64,000 nucleotides of DNA from contig CBDEGP010000001.1 of NCBI GenBank assembly GCA_965237875.1, positions 434,001 to 498,000 on the forward strand. The letters are read 5' to 3'. Both the position numbers and the translations under genes were made by a program. The notes beneath the pieces were generated by a model. The model saw only the letters and a program-made list of their open reading frames with translations. It was not told the origin of the DNA and did not search any database. Origin of the DNA: DAOUJI01 sp965237875. GTDB lineage: Bacteria > Chloroflexota > Dehalococcoidia > Lucifugimonadales > JAGWBF01. Below, in pieces: positions 42,799 to 51,551 of the stretch. Within the stretch, counting starts at the first letter, position 1. Each line of letters begins with the position of its first letter.

Positions 42799-44057
42799 GG
42801 CCGCAGGGTCCCGGAGAGGGTCGTCAGACTATAGGCGCCGTCTTGTCCGATGACGGTCAGGAACACCGCGTCGGAACCCTGGTTGTCCTCCCCTCCGTAT
42901 TGCAGTTGAAATCCATCGAGGTCAATGACCTCAGCGCCGAGCAGACCGTCGAGAAAACACTTACGCGTTGTTTCACGTCCGCAGATTTCGAGGCCGGCCA
43001 CGGCCAGCCGCCCGGCCAGATAGCCTTCCAGCGACACGAAGCCGGGGACTGCATCGGGGGCATAGGCCGAAAGCGCATCCAGGTAGTTGGCAATGATGGG
43101 CAGTGAGTCGTCGGTTGGGAAGGGCACCACCTGGGTCACGAAGACGCCTTCTCCCGCAGACCCGAGTTCCTCGGCCAGCGCGTTGCTGCCTACGAAGGAA
43201 ACGGTCATGAACACCGGGTCCATGCCCAGCCGTTTGGCCCAGGCGATGGAGTGCGCCACCGGCTCGTAGGCCCCGATCAGTATCACCGCTTGCGGCGCTC
43301 CTTTGAGAAGATCGAGCACCCCGGTCTTGACCGACGTGGTGTTGCGCGCGTACAACCCAACGGCCGCTGGCTCCATGCCGCGGCGTTCCAGGGCCAGCCG
43401 AACGCCCCGGTAGCCCGCCCGTCCGAAGGAATCGTCCTGGTACATCACTGCGATGCGGTCCAGTTTCAGGTCCCCGGTCAACTGGGCGACCATCGCTTCG
43501 GTCTCGTCGTAGTAGGAAGCGCGCAGGTTGACGATGTTGTCCCAATTCTCCTCGTCCCGCAGGAAGGCCGCGCCGGTGAACGGAGCAATGTAGGGCACGC
43601 CCGCCTCGGCGGCGATGGGGGTGGCCGAGCGGGAGGTCGGGGTCCCCACGGCCCCTATCAACGCGAACACCGATTCCTCTTCTATCAGGCGGGCGGTGTT
43701 GGCGATGGCCAGTTCGGGTTCATAGGCGTCGTCCAAGGAAATCAGGTCGAGGCGCCGGCCGTGGACGCCCCCGCGCCGGTTTGCTTCATGAAAGGCCGCC
43801 TCTATTCCCAGTCTCATGTCGGACCCCAGTTGCTGGGCCGGACCGCTGAACGCGGCGGACTGCCCGAAGAGGACCCGGTCATCGGAGACGCCCGGTTCCG
43901 CCTCGGGCAAGGATGCGGCCGCGGTGGGAGTGGGGAGCTGGGGAGTGGGGGTCTGATCGCCCTGATTGCATCCGGTCAGTCCCCCAACGACGGCGAGGAC
44001 AATGGCGCCCCCGATCTTTAACAGCAGCGCTGCCGACCGGCGGGGTTTTCGCGTCAT
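42795..44057 (-). CDS. Amino-acid-type (Peripla_BP_6) ligand-binding lipoprotein
   Basis: The 420-residue protein has a lipoprotein signal (IVLAVVGGLTGC, Cys near 30) and a Thr/Pro linker. The type I periplasmic-binding fold is that of Leu/Ile/Val receptors: VLFGQSAAFSGPAQQLGSDM, GIEAAFHEANRRGGVHGRRL, ALIGAVGTPTSRSATPIAAE, VPYIAPFTGAAFLRD and RIAVMYQDDSFGRAGYRG. No transporter genes are near. It is embedded in a signalling operon, overlapping its neighbours by 4 nt at each end. It therefore probably acts as an extracytoplasmic sensor for the histidine kinase and not as a transport component. Confidence 0.9.
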   Translation of the reverse strand: MTRKPRRSAALLLKIGGAIVLAVVGGLTGCNQGDQTPTPQLPTPTAAASLPEAEPGVSDDRVLFGQSAAFSGPAQQLGSDMRLGIEAAFHEANRRGGVHGRRLDLISLDDAYEPELAIANTARLIEEESVFALIGAVGTPTSRSATPIAAEAGVPYIAPFTGAAFLRDEENWDNIVNLRASYYDETEAMVAQLTGDLKLDRIAVMYQDDSFGRAGYRGVRLALERRGMEPAAVGLYARNTTSVKTGVLDLLKGAPQAVILIGAYEPVAHSIAWAKRLGMDPVFMTVSFVGSNALAEELGSAGEGVFVTQVVPFPTDDSLPIIANYLDALSAYAPDAVPGFVSLEGYLAGRLAVAGLEICGRETTRKCFLDGLLGAEVIDLDGFQLQYGGEDNQGSDAVFLTVIGQDGAYSLTTLSGTLRP

Positions 44058-44467
44058 TCAGCCCTTCGTTTTGCCAGGGCCACGTGGTTCCTGCCCTGCT
44101 CCCGCCGGTAGTGCAACTCGTCCATCATGCTGCGCACGAGGTACAGGCCGAGCCCGCCGATGGGGCGTTCCTCCAGTGGAGACAGGAGATCAGGCTCGTC
44201 AGCGTCGTTGAGCGGATCGAAAGGCCGGCCGTCGTCGATGACCTCGATGGTGACAGTTTCCTCTTCTGAGGACAGAGAGACCTCTATCACGCTAACCTCG
44301 CCTCCGTAATTCACGATGTTGACCCCTAGCTCGTCGAGGACAAGGTTGACCTTAAACGCCAGGTCTGAAGGCCAGTTCTCTCGCAGCGCCATCTCCTCGA
44401 CGGCGGCGGCGACTTGTTTCAATTCGTCGAGGCTGGGCCTAATCTTCAGGGAGACCTGGGCGCTCAA
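44054..44467 (-). CDS. RsbW/SpoIIAB-like serine kinase (HATPase_c_2, anti-sigma factor type)
   Basis: The 137-residue GHKL-fold protein has the N-box FKVNLVLDELGVNIVNYG, the G1 box VIDDGRPFDP and the G2 box GGLGLYLVRSMMDELHYRRE. This matches anti-sigma-factor kinases, which phosphorylate a STAS partner and release or bind a sigma factor or other target. ATG 44467 overlaps the stop of the PP2C gene by 4 nt, and its stop overlaps the next start. Together with the STAS and PP2C genes it forms a complete partner-switching module. No sigma factor gene is nearby, so the output is unknown. Confidence 0.9.
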   Translation of the reverse strand: MSAQVSLKIRPSLDELKQVAAAVEEMALRENWPSDLAFKVNLVLDELGVNIVNYGGEVSVIEVSLSSEEETVTIEVIDDGRPFDPLNDADEPDLLSPLEERPIGGLGLYLVRSMMDELHYRREQGRNHVALAKRRAE

Positions 44468-45660
44468 GGACCCGCTCCGATGTGACGCAGCGCCAGACAG
44501 GTGATGTCGTCGGATTGAGGGGTGGCGCCTGCGAAGGCGTTCACCGCCTCGAAAACTGCGTGAGTGGTTGTCTCGGAATCTCCAGGGGGGGACTCCAGGA
44601 AGACCTGGCGCAGGCGCTCAAGTCCGAACTCTTCACCCTGTGCGTTCATCGCCTCCGTGACTCCGTCCGTATAGCAAACAAAGGTGTCGCCGGGAGTGCA
44701 CGTCACGATATTCTGTCGATAATGGATTCCCGGCATCACTCCAAGGGCGACCCCGCCGGTCGACGGAACGACGGTTGAGCTTCCGTCGGGGTGGACGATT
44801 AGGGGCGGGTTGTGTCCGCCGTTGGCATAGCTCAGCTCTCCCGTCGCCGGATTATATACGGCGTACAGGATGGTCACGAACATAAGGGCTTCATTGTCTT
44901 GATAGAGAAGGTTGTTTACCTCGTGCAACACCGCGCCGGGTTCGTACTGGCCTATGGCGGCGCCCTTCAGCAGCGTCCGGCTGGACATCATGAAGAGGGC
45001 TGCGGGCACCCCCTTGTCCGAGACGTCAGCTATTGCCAGCCCGATCCTGTCGTTGTCCAAGCGCACGACATCGAAGAAATCGCCGCCGACGGTGCGGGCG
45101 GGCTCCATGCTGCCATGCAGCTGATAGCCGGGGCCTTCGGGGAATCGAGCGGGAAGAATCGACTGCTGCATTTTGCTGGCGATGTCGAGCTCGTTCTGCA
45201 GCGCCACCAGCTTGTCGCGAGAGGCCAGGGCCTCGCGCCACTCCATCAGGTGACTCAGCGTTCGCTCGATGGTGACCTCCAAGTCCTCGAAGTCGACGGG
45301 TTTGGTTACGAAGTCGAAGGCGCCGAGGTTCATCGCAGTCCGAATGTTCTTCATGTCTCCGTAGGCGGAAATGATCACACACCGGAGGTTGGGGTCCACC
45401 TTGGGAATCTGCTCCAGCAGAGCCAGGCCGTCCATCTTTGGCATGTTAATGTCCGAAAGGACCATGTCGATGCCTTTGTCTTGGTTGAGCTTCTCGAGAG
45501 CGTCCACCCCGTCGTGGGCGAATACAAACTGGTAACGGCCGGCCCGTATGGCGCGCCGCATCCGTTGTAGGACCAGGGGTTCTATGTCCGGCTCGTCGTC
45601 GACCACTAATATCTTGAACTGCTGTTCCAACGAGGGCGCTCCTCTTTCAGTTGCTGACAA
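44464..45660 (-). CDS. Receiver domain-PP2C (SpoIIE/RsbU-type) phosphatase
   Basis: The product has 398 residues. The N-terminal receiver domain shows ILVVDDEPD, the phospho-accepting Asp in MVLSDINMPKMDGLAL (near 71), the Ser/Thr switch VIISAYGD and the Lys in FVTKPVD. A helical linker (ASRDKLVALQNELDIASKMQ) leads to the PP2C domain, which has RTVGGDFFDVVRL and IGLAIADVSDKGVPAALFMM, FVCYTDGVTEAMN and ATPQSDDITCLALR as metal ligands. It should dephosphorylate the STAS protein when its receiver is phosphorylated, probably by the operon's histidine kinase. Its start overlaps the STAS gene by 14 nt. Confidence 0.93.
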   Translation of the reverse strand: MSATERGAPSLEQQFKILVVDDEPDIEPLVLQRMRRAIRAGRYQFVFAHDGVDALEKLNQDKGIDMVLSDINMPKMDGLALLEQIPKVDPNLRCVIISAYGDMKNIRTAMNLGAFDFVTKPVDFEDLEVTIERTLSHLMEWREALASRDKLVALQNELDIASKMQQSILPARFPEGPGYQLHGSMEPARTVGGDFFDVVRLDNDRIGLAIADVSDKGVPAALFMMSSRTLLKGAAIGQYEPGAVLHEVNNLLYQDNEALMFVTILYAVYNPATGELSYANGGHNPPLIVHPDGSSTVVPSTGGVALGVMPGIHYRQNIVTCTPGDTFVCYTDGVTEAMNAQGEEFGLERLRQVFLESPPGDSETTTHAVFEAVNAFAGATPQSDDITCLALRHIGAGP

Positions 45661-45985
45661 CAGCGAGCGCTTCGTCCCGAGAGCCGTGGATTGGAATGAT
45701 CTGGGAGAAACCGCTAATCTCGAATATCTCCCGGATGGGGTCTGAGGGTGAGCAGACCACGAAGCTCGTGTTTGTTGATCGCAGGGTCTTCGCTACCATG
45801 AGAATTACTCGGAGGCCCGCGCTGCTGATGTACGAAAGCCCTCCGAGGTCCAATATCACAGAGGAACCGCTTCCATCGTTCACCGCCGCCATCTCCTCCT
45901 GGAACTGGCTTGCGTTGGCGCTGTCGACGCGGCCACTGGCTACGGCGACTAAAGCGCTGTCCTGCCGTTCGATTGTCACTGCCAT
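45647..45985 (-). CDS. STAS-domain anti-anti-sigma factor (RsbV/SpoIIAA-like)
   Basis: The 112-residue protein has the STAS pattern VASGRVDSANASQFQEEMAA, VILDLGGLSYISSAGLRVIL (phosphorylatable Ser at 54 or 55) and FVVCSPSDPIREIFEISGFS. It would be phosphorylated by the RsbW-like kinase and dephosphorylated by the PP2C protein of the same operon. ATG 45985 has TAGGAGG 8 nt upstream. It is the first gene of the operon, about 110 nt after a promoter with a consensus -10. Confidence 0.93.
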   Translation of the reverse strand: MAVTIERQDSALVAVASGRVDSANASQFQEEMAAVNDGSGSSVILDLGGLSYISSAGLRVILMVAKTLRSTNTSFVVCSPSDPIREIFEISGFSQIIPIHGSRDEALAVVSN

Positions 45986-46384
45986 CGGTCCGCCTCCTAA
46001 ACGGTCTTAGTGGGTCCCGCGGGCCCTATGCCGGCAGGGGAAACATGATTTAAAACCCGCCGCCAGCGCCATGACATGCCTCTTCAAGAGCACGCCAGCC
46101 CATTATATCAGTTAACATATTGTCCGGTCTGCTTTGGGACCCATTTGAACAGTTTGGCGGCCGCAGGCTTTGGGGACGCGTCCACGGACCCCTGGCAAGG
46201 GACGAGCGTGCTGCCCGTCGCGCTTAGAGTCGCAACAGAGGCGTATCGGGCGCAGGTCTCAGCAGAGGGTCAAGACGAATTGCCGGCTCTCGGTCTCGCG
46301 TGTACGTGCCGTGGCGGGAACCCGGCTGTGCAGCGTTTCGTTATCGGCCAACCGGCAAGAGCCAACCCGCAACCGAGGGCCCTG
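45986..46384. other. Intergenic region upstream of the signalling operon
   Basis: About 400 bp between two minus-strand units. Apart from the extended -10 element and the ribosome binding site of the STAS gene I see no feature. Confidence 0.5.
46102..46110 (-). promoter_or_regulatory. Extended -10 promoter of the partner-switching operon
   Basis: The minus strand reads TGATATAAT, a perfect extended -10 (TGn plus TATAAT). No good -35 is present, as is common for extended -10 promoters. Transcription would start near 46095, giving a leader of about 110 nt. Confidence 0.55.
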
Positions 46385-48172
46385 CTATCCGCCCGCGGGA
46401 GCGGCGAAGGCATACACGCCGCCGTCCAGGGAACCCACGTACACCACGCCGCCGGCGACGGTGTAGGACGGGACGCCATCGAAGTAGCCCTTCTGGAAAA
46501 CCCAGAGTTCTTCCCCTGTCGCCGCGTTCAGAGCCCGCAGGTTGCCGTCGCTGGACTCGGCGTAGAGCACACCGTCCACCACCGTGGGCGACGCGAGGTC
46601 CGAACCCATTGGCTCACGACTCCAAACGAGCCCGCCTGTGGCGGCGTCCAGCGTGTAGAACCGGCCGTCTTCCGACGCCGTGTACACCATGCCTTGAGCG
46701 GCTACGGGCTTTGTGTTGATAAACTCGCTTGCCTCGTAAGACCAGAGCGGTTCGCCTGTTGCCGCGTCGAGGGCGTAAAGGAAGTTGTCAGGTGAAAAGT
46801 AGTAGACGCCGTCTGAGATGACTGCTGGGAAGTCCCTGGCAGGGAACATCTCCGTTCCGTAGCTCCATATCACCGCACCGGTCGCCTCATCGCGAGCGTG
46901 GGCGGTGTTGACGGCCGTCAGGTATGCAACTCCTCCGACGACTGTGGGCGGGGACCCCGCTCCGTTGCCGGCTTTGAAGCTCCAGACAGTCTCTCCGGTT
47001 CCAGCGTCCAGGGCGTGGAATTCGCCGGATTCGCCCGGCATGTAGACCTTGCCGCCGACAACCGCCAGAGAGAACTCGTCAATGTAAGGGTAAGGATTTT
47101 CCGAAACCCACAGGCGCTCCCCGGACATGGCGTCGAGGGCGTGGAGCTTTTGGTCCCCGTCGGCCAGTGCTGTGACGTAGACGACTCCGCCGCTTACGAC
47201 GGGGGAGTATTGCACCCAATCGCCCGTGTCGAGGCTCCATAGCTCCGCTCCTGTGGAGGCGTCCAGAGCGTACACGTGGTTGTCGTTGGAACCGACGTAC
47301 ACCACACCGCCGTTCACGGTCGGCGACGACCGTATGACGTCGCCCGTCCCAAAGCTCCACAGCTCCGCTCCTGTAGATGCGTCCAGGGCGTACACGTTGT
47401 TGTCGTCGGAGCCGGCGTACACCACGCCGTCGGCGACGGTGGGCGAGTTGACGACGAACCCTCCCGTGGGATGGCTCCAGAGCGGAGACACGTCGGTCTG
47501 CATGGAATCCGGGGGGCCGCCGCCCATCATCAGCTCGGGAGCACAAGTCAGGAGGCCGATGGTGAACATCTGGATCGCCTGGGCGTCGGCAGGCTTGGCG
47601 TCCGGCATAGAGCCGGCGATTATGCCGGCTATGTCGACCTCGGCCAACAGGCCCCGCAGGCACTTTTCCGCCTCCTCGCTCAATTCACCCATCTGTCCTT
47701 GGAACGATGAGAGGAACAGTGTGGAGGCTGTTTCCTTGGACAGGCAGCCGAATATCAACGGAGCCCACAGCTCCGCGTCGCCGTCGGACATGGCGAGCTG
47801 CGGCAACACTGTTGCGAGCACGGCATCGCCCAACTCGGCGCGGATGCAAGCCTGCTCCGATTCGGTGAATGCGTCGAACAGGTCCTGCCAACGGGTGTCG
47901 GCGGTCAATTCGATGTTGAAATCCCCGGCAGGGGGCGCGGCGGTCGGCTCCGGCGTAGAAGTTGCGGGAACGGGCGTAGGCGTAGGCGGAGGGACTGTAG
48001 GAATGGGCGTCGCCGTCGGCGCAGGCGTGGAGGTGGGGGGCGTGGTGGCTGTGGGGTCCTCTCCGCCGCAGGCAGCCAGCAGGGCGGCTGCTGTCAAGCA
48101 CAGCAGCCCTATCAATACTGCGCGGGGCGCGAGTCCTGCAAGTCTACGAATAATGGGGAGAGTGAACGCCAA
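46385..48172 (-). CDS. Lipoprotein with PQQ-type (BamB-like) beta-propeller
   Basis: The product has 595 residues. The lipoprotein signal LIGLLCLTAAALLAAC ends with Cys near residue 35, and a Thr/Pro-rich stalk (PTPTPVPATSTPEPT) reaches to about 80. A helical domain lies at about 83-215 (WQDLFDAFTESEQACIRAEL). The propeller of repeated blades follows: DGVVYAGSDDNNVYALDAST, GGVVYVGSNDNHVYALDAST, then at least six more of the form GxVYxxSxDGxxYALDAxTGxxxW. No PQQ-dehydrogenase catalytic residues are evident, so a binding or assembly role outside the membrane is likely. The start is TTG 48172 with AGGAGG 7 nt upstream. Adjacent blades are nearly identical in DNA, indicating recent duplication. 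Confidence 0.88.
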   Translation of the reverse strand: MAFTLPIIRRLAGLAPRAVLIGLLCLTAAALLAACGGEDPTATTPPTSTPAPTATPIPTVPPPTPTPVPATSTPEPTAAPPAGDFNIELTADTRWQDLFDAFTESEQACIRAELGDAVLATVLPQLAMSDGDAELWAPLIFGCLSKETASTLFLSSFQGQMGELSEEAEKCLRGLLAEVDIAGIIAGSMPDAKPADAQAIQMFTIGLLTCAPELMMGGGPPDSMQTDVSPLWSHPTGGFVVNSPTVADGVVYAGSDDNNVYALDASTGAELWSFGTGDVIRSSPTVNGGVVYVGSNDNHVYALDASTGAELWSLDTGDWVQYSPVVSGGVVYVTALADGDQKLHALDAMSGERLWVSENPYPYIDEFSLAVVGGKVYMPGESGEFHALDAGTGETVWSFKAGNGAGSPPTVVGGVAYLTAVNTAHARDEATGAVIWSYGTEMFPARDFPAVISDGVYYFSPDNFLYALDAATGEPLWSYEASEFINTKPVAAQGMVYTASEDGRFYTLDAATGGLVWSREPMGSDLASPTVVDGVLYAESSDGNLRALNAATGEELWVFQKGYFDGVPSYTVAGGVVYVGSLDGGVYAFAAPAGG

Positions 48173-48339
48173 CTGAATGCCTCCTGGTAGTCCTCGTCGG
48201 TAAACTTGACGCCGGGCCGGGTTTTCAAGCGGGAGGAGCCTACAGGCCCCTTAATATAATCCTACGGTTAATTATAAGGTGCGGATTTATGCGGCGCCTA
48301 TCGGTTTGGCGATCGGTTTTGGCCGATCGGCGGCGCCCT

Positions 48340-50847
48340 TCACAGGGACTTGACCGCGTTCTCGATGGCCGACGTTGCGTCCTCGTAGTCCGTTCCCGGC
48401 GAGAAGCGCAACGGCTCTCCCAGGCGGACCTCGACGCTCCCGCGCCGGAATATGGGGAAGCGCGCCGGGGACCCCAGGTCGTGGATGTGCAGGCGCAGGG
48501 GCACCACGGGAATCTGCCCCTCCACGGCCACTAGGCCCGCGCCCTTCATGAAGGGCTTGATCGGCCCTCCGACGGTGAGCTCGCCCTCGGGATAAATCAG
48601 GACCGACCAGCCGTTGTCCATGATCTTGCCCATGTTCTCCAGGCTGGGGCGGACGGCGCCCTCGGTGGCCAGGGGAAAGGCATTGCCCAGCAGCGGGTTC
48701 ACAATCCACCACACCGGGTTCCGCCACAGGTTTGCGGCCCCGGCGACGGCCATGCGGCGGCGCCACTTCAGCGGGACGGCCTTGATTATCAGCGGGTTGT
48801 CCAGGCCCAGGTTGTGGTTGGAGGCGAAGAGCACGGGGCCCGTCATGCCCTCCAGGCGCTCGCGGCCCTCCACCTTCAGGCCGTAGGGGAGGCTGACCAG
48901 CGGGAAGACTACCGTGCGCTGGAGGAACCCCCGCAGCATCCGGCACCACCACTGCATGCCCCAGCCCGGGAAGCTCATCCGCACCGGGTTCCGCGAACCC
49001 TCGTCCACAAGGTCCGACAGCTCCCGGACCGTCGTTCCGGCGCTCAGTTGGCTTTCGTCCAGGTAGATTTCCAGCTCCGCTTCTATGGCCGACAGAAGCT
49101 CTATGCGGCCCAGGGAGTCGAGCTTCAGGTCGTCGCCGAGGGTCAGGTCGTCGTGCAGCTCCTCCACGGCCCGCTTGCTCACGTCGGCGATGACGTGGAG
49201 CAGGCTCCTGGCCTCGCCCGCCGGGCTGCGGCCGGAGGACGCCGCAGCCGGGGCGTCCTGCCGCATCCTGCCGAGAATCGTGTCCATGACGACGTTCTTC
49301 TTGACCTTGAGGGTGTGGGTGCGGGGGAAGTCCTCGTCGGGCCACACGGTGAAGCCCCGGATGCGCTGCTGCTCGGCCAGCCGGCCGTTGGTCCACGAAA
49401 CGACCTCCTGGGCTGCGTCCGCGTCGTCCAGAATCAGGGCGGCGTGGACCTCGATGGACGAACCCCGCTCCAGGCCCACCACCGTGGCGTCCGTGACGTT
49501 GGGGTGCTTGGTGAGCGCGGCCTCCACGTCCTCCGGGAAGACGTTCTGGCCGCTGGGGAGGGCTATCATGTCCTTCTTGCGGCCCTGGATGTGCAGGAAA
49601 CCCTCGGCGTCCAGGAACCCCAGGTCTCCCGTCTTGTACCAGTCGCCCTCGAAGGCGGCGGCTGTGGCCTCCGGCGCATTCCAGTAGCCCGGCGTGACGT
49701 TGTCGCCCCGGGCCAGGATTTCGCCGTCGCCGCTTATCTTCACCTCCACGTTGGGCAGCGGGCGTCCGGCGGAGTCGAGGCGCCTTTCCTTCAGCGAGTG
49801 GTTGCTTATGACCGGCGACGCTTCGGTGGCGCCGTAGCCCTGGACTATCTTCACGCCCAGCGCCTCCCACTTCCGGCCCAGGTCCTGGTCCAGCGCCGCT
49901 CCGCCCGACACGATGAAGTCCAGCTTCCCGCCGAACTGCCGGTGGACACGCCCGAAAAGATGGCGCCTCAGGGGAAAGGGCGTCTTCTCGGCAATCTTGT
50001 GGAGCTTGTTCCAGAGGGCTTCCTTGCCCTGCCGCTTCACCTCCCGCTCGATGCCGTTCATCAGGAGCTCCAGGCCCTGGGGGACGAGGAGCATGACGGT
50101 TATCCTGCGTTCCCGCATCGTCTGGGCCAGCACCGTCGGGCGGCGGCTGGTGGGATACGTGACGCTGGCTCCGTGGTACAGCGCAGTGAGCAGCCCGCCC
50201 ATCTGCTCGTACATGTGGCTCAGGGGCAGGATGGACAGCAGGCGGCTGGAGGGCTTGACGCCGATGTACGCGGAGATCCCCTCGACGTTGGCCGTCAGGT
50301 TGCGGTGGGTTATCATCACCCCCTTGGGGTCGCCCGTTGTGCCCGACGTGAACATTATCTCCACCAGGTCGTCGGGGCCGACGTCCACCGGCTCCGGCTG
50401 GGGCAGGTCGCGGATGGACGCCTCCAGCTCCTCGAAGCTTATCTCGGGGACGCCCAGCTCCACGCCGCCCCTCGGCGTGAACGCGGACGTGAAGGCCAGC
50501 GACGGCTCCGTCCGGGACACGACCCGCTCCACGTAGTCCGGCTCGCTGCGCAGGTCCAGGGGCACGGCCACGACTCCCGCCCGCACGCATCCGAAGAAGA
50601 TGATGACCCAGTGCGGCGAGTTGGGACCCCAGAGGATGACCCGGTCCCCCTTCTTCAGGCCGCGGCTCTGGAGAAGCGCCGCCGCCCGGCCCGACTCCTC
50701 CCACAGCCGCGCGTAGGACCAGCGCCGGTACCGGAACGCCGGCTTCAGCAGCAGGGCGTCCCGCGCCCCGTGCCTCTCCACGGCCCGCCGGAGAAACTCG
50801 ACGACGGTCTCGCCCACCGGCGGACCCGAATTGCGGGATTGGTTCAC
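48340..50847 (-). CDS. Trifunctional fusion: AMP-forming acyl-CoA/acyl-ACP ligase, acyl carrier domain, PlsC-type acyltransferase
   Basis: The product has 835 residues. Residues about 15-520 form an adenylating ligase: IMFTSGTTGDPKGVMITHRN (ATP loop), VQGYGATEASPVISNHSL, DWYKTGDLGFLDAEG, GRKKDMIALPSGQNVFPEDV. Residues about 545-620 form an acyl carrier domain with the phosphopantetheine Ser in DDLKLDSLGRIELL (near 577). Residues about 640-835 form an acyltransferase with ASNHNLGLDNP (HX4D, near 674) and LIYPEGELT. It could activate a fatty acid, load it on its own carrier and transfer it to a lysophospholipid or glycerol phosphate. GTG 50847 has GGGAGG 5 nt upstream. The domain order resembles Aas-type fusions but is reversed, with an added carrier. 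Confidence 0.9.
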   Translation of the reverse strand: MNQSRNSGPPVGETVVEFLRRAVERHGARDALLLKPAFRYRRWSYARLWEESGRAAALLQSRGLKKGDRVILWGPNSPHWVIIFFGCVRAGVVAVPLDLRSEPDYVERVVSRTEPSLAFTSAFTPRGGVELGVPEISFEELEASIRDLPQPEPVDVGPDDLVEIMFTSGTTGDPKGVMITHRNLTANVEGISAYIGVKPSSRLLSILPLSHMYEQMGGLLTALYHGASVTYPTSRRPTVLAQTMRERRITVMLLVPQGLELLMNGIEREVKRQGKEALWNKLHKIAEKTPFPLRRHLFGRVHRQFGGKLDFIVSGGAALDQDLGRKWEALGVKIVQGYGATEASPVISNHSLKERRLDSAGRPLPNVEVKISGDGEILARGDNVTPGYWNAPEATAAAFEGDWYKTGDLGFLDAEGFLHIQGRKKDMIALPSGQNVFPEDVEAALTKHPNVTDATVVGLERGSSIEVHAALILDDADAAQEVVSWTNGRLAEQQRIRGFTVWPDEDFPRTHTLKVKKNVVMDTILGRMRQDAPAAASSGRSPAGEARSLLHVIADVSKRAVEELHDDLTLGDDLKLDSLGRIELLSAIEAELEIYLDESQLSAGTTVRELSDLVDEGSRNPVRMSFPGWGMQWWCRMLRGFLQRTVVFPLVSLPYGLKVEGRERLEGMTGPVLFASNHNLGLDNPLIIKAVPLKWRRRMAVAGAANLWRNPVWWIVNPLLGNAFPLATEGAVRPSLENMGKIMDNGWSVLIYPEGELTVGGPIKPFMKGAGLVAVEGQIPVVPLRLHIHDLGSPARFPIFRRGSVEVRLGEPLRFSPGTDYEDATSAIENAVKSL

Positions 50848-50961
50848 GGCTGCCTCCCTGGGCGCCCACTACGTTATATATATAGGGCGCCATGATACCA
50901 CCCCGGGCGCCCATGTAGGGGCAAACCCTTGTGGTTGCCCGTGGCCCCTACGATATATTGG

Positions 50962-50989
50962 GTAGGGGCGACCGGCCGGTCGCCCCTAC
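50962..50989. repeat. 28-bp perfect palindrome, copy 1
   Basis: The half-site GTAGGGGCGACCGG is followed directly by its reverse complement. Identical to 51255-51282 and nearly identical to 59103-59130. Confidence 0.85.
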
Positions 50990-51065
50990 GTTATATATAA
51001 GGCGCCCATGTTATATAAGGCGCCCATGTTGCCCCTGGCCCTGGCCCCTGGGCGCCCCCTCTCCG

Positions 51066-51222
51066 TCATTCCGAGCCTAGCGAGGAATCTAACGACGTTC
51101 TGAGCAACGGCGGCGCCTCTCGTGTACAGGTCTATGGGTCGTGGGCGCTGGGCTTCTCGGCGGGCGGTGGATGTGAACATGGACTTTAGATTCTTCACTG
51201 CGCTCCGCTCCGTTCAGAATGA
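51066..51222. mobile_element. Imperfect inverted-repeat element
   Basis: The left end TCATTCCGAGCCTAGCGAGG, followed by AATCT, pairs with the right end AGATTCTTCACTGCGCTCCG, followed by CTCCGTTCAGAATGA, around a roughly 100-bp interior without coding capacity. This type of element (TCATTCTGAG outer ends, AGATTC inner ends) is common as dispersed repeats in environmental Chloroflexota; that statement is from memory. Confidence 0.55.
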
Positions 51223-51254
51223 CAGAAGGGGGGTGCGCCCCGGCTGTATGGGTC

Positions 51255-51282
51255 GTAGGGGCGACCGGCCGGTCGCCCCTAC
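51255..51282. repeat. 28-bp perfect palindrome, copy 2
   Basis: Exact copy of 50962-50989, 293 bp further on, again followed by ATATA-rich sequence and GGCGCCC. Confidence 0.85.
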
Positions 51283-51522
51283 GTTATATATAGGGCGCCC
51301 CTACGATATATATAGGGCGCCCCTGCGTTGCATGTAAGGCGCCCATGTAGGGGCACACCCTTGTGGGCGCCCCTGCCCCCGTCATTCCGGCGGGGGCCGG
51401 AAACCAGGGTAAACAGCCCCAAGCTGTTACAAACCTGTTACAATGCACGGGCGTGAACGGCCCAGCTAGGGCAAACTAGCCTATTTTCCAGAAACTAGCG
51501 GAAATTGGTTGTATTAAACGCA

Positions 51523-51551
51523 TTGACACTAGCGTTTTCTAATGCTACTCT
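51523..51551 (+). promoter_or_regulatory. Sigma-70-type promoter of the surface-protein gene
   Basis: TTGACA at 51523-51528 and TACTCT at 51546-51551 are separated by 17 bp. A second TTGAC lies 2 bp after the -10. The leader to ATG 51634 would be about 75 nt. Confidence 0.5.

Noticed and set aside
48814..50895. 693-codon open frame on the plus strand opposite the ligase fusion gene
   Set aside because: The minus-strand product has three intact enzyme domains; the plus-strand translation is His/Arg/Leu-rich antisense sequence.
48287..50914. 875-codon alternative minus-strand frame over the same ligase gene
   Set aside because: Its translation is Gly/Arg/Pro-rich with no motifs, whereas the neighbouring frame carries all catalytic motifs and a good start site.
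50870..51345. CRISPR array in the repeat-rich intergenic region
   Set aside because: Unit lengths and spacings are irregular, the units are palindromic REP-like elements, and no cas genes are in the window.
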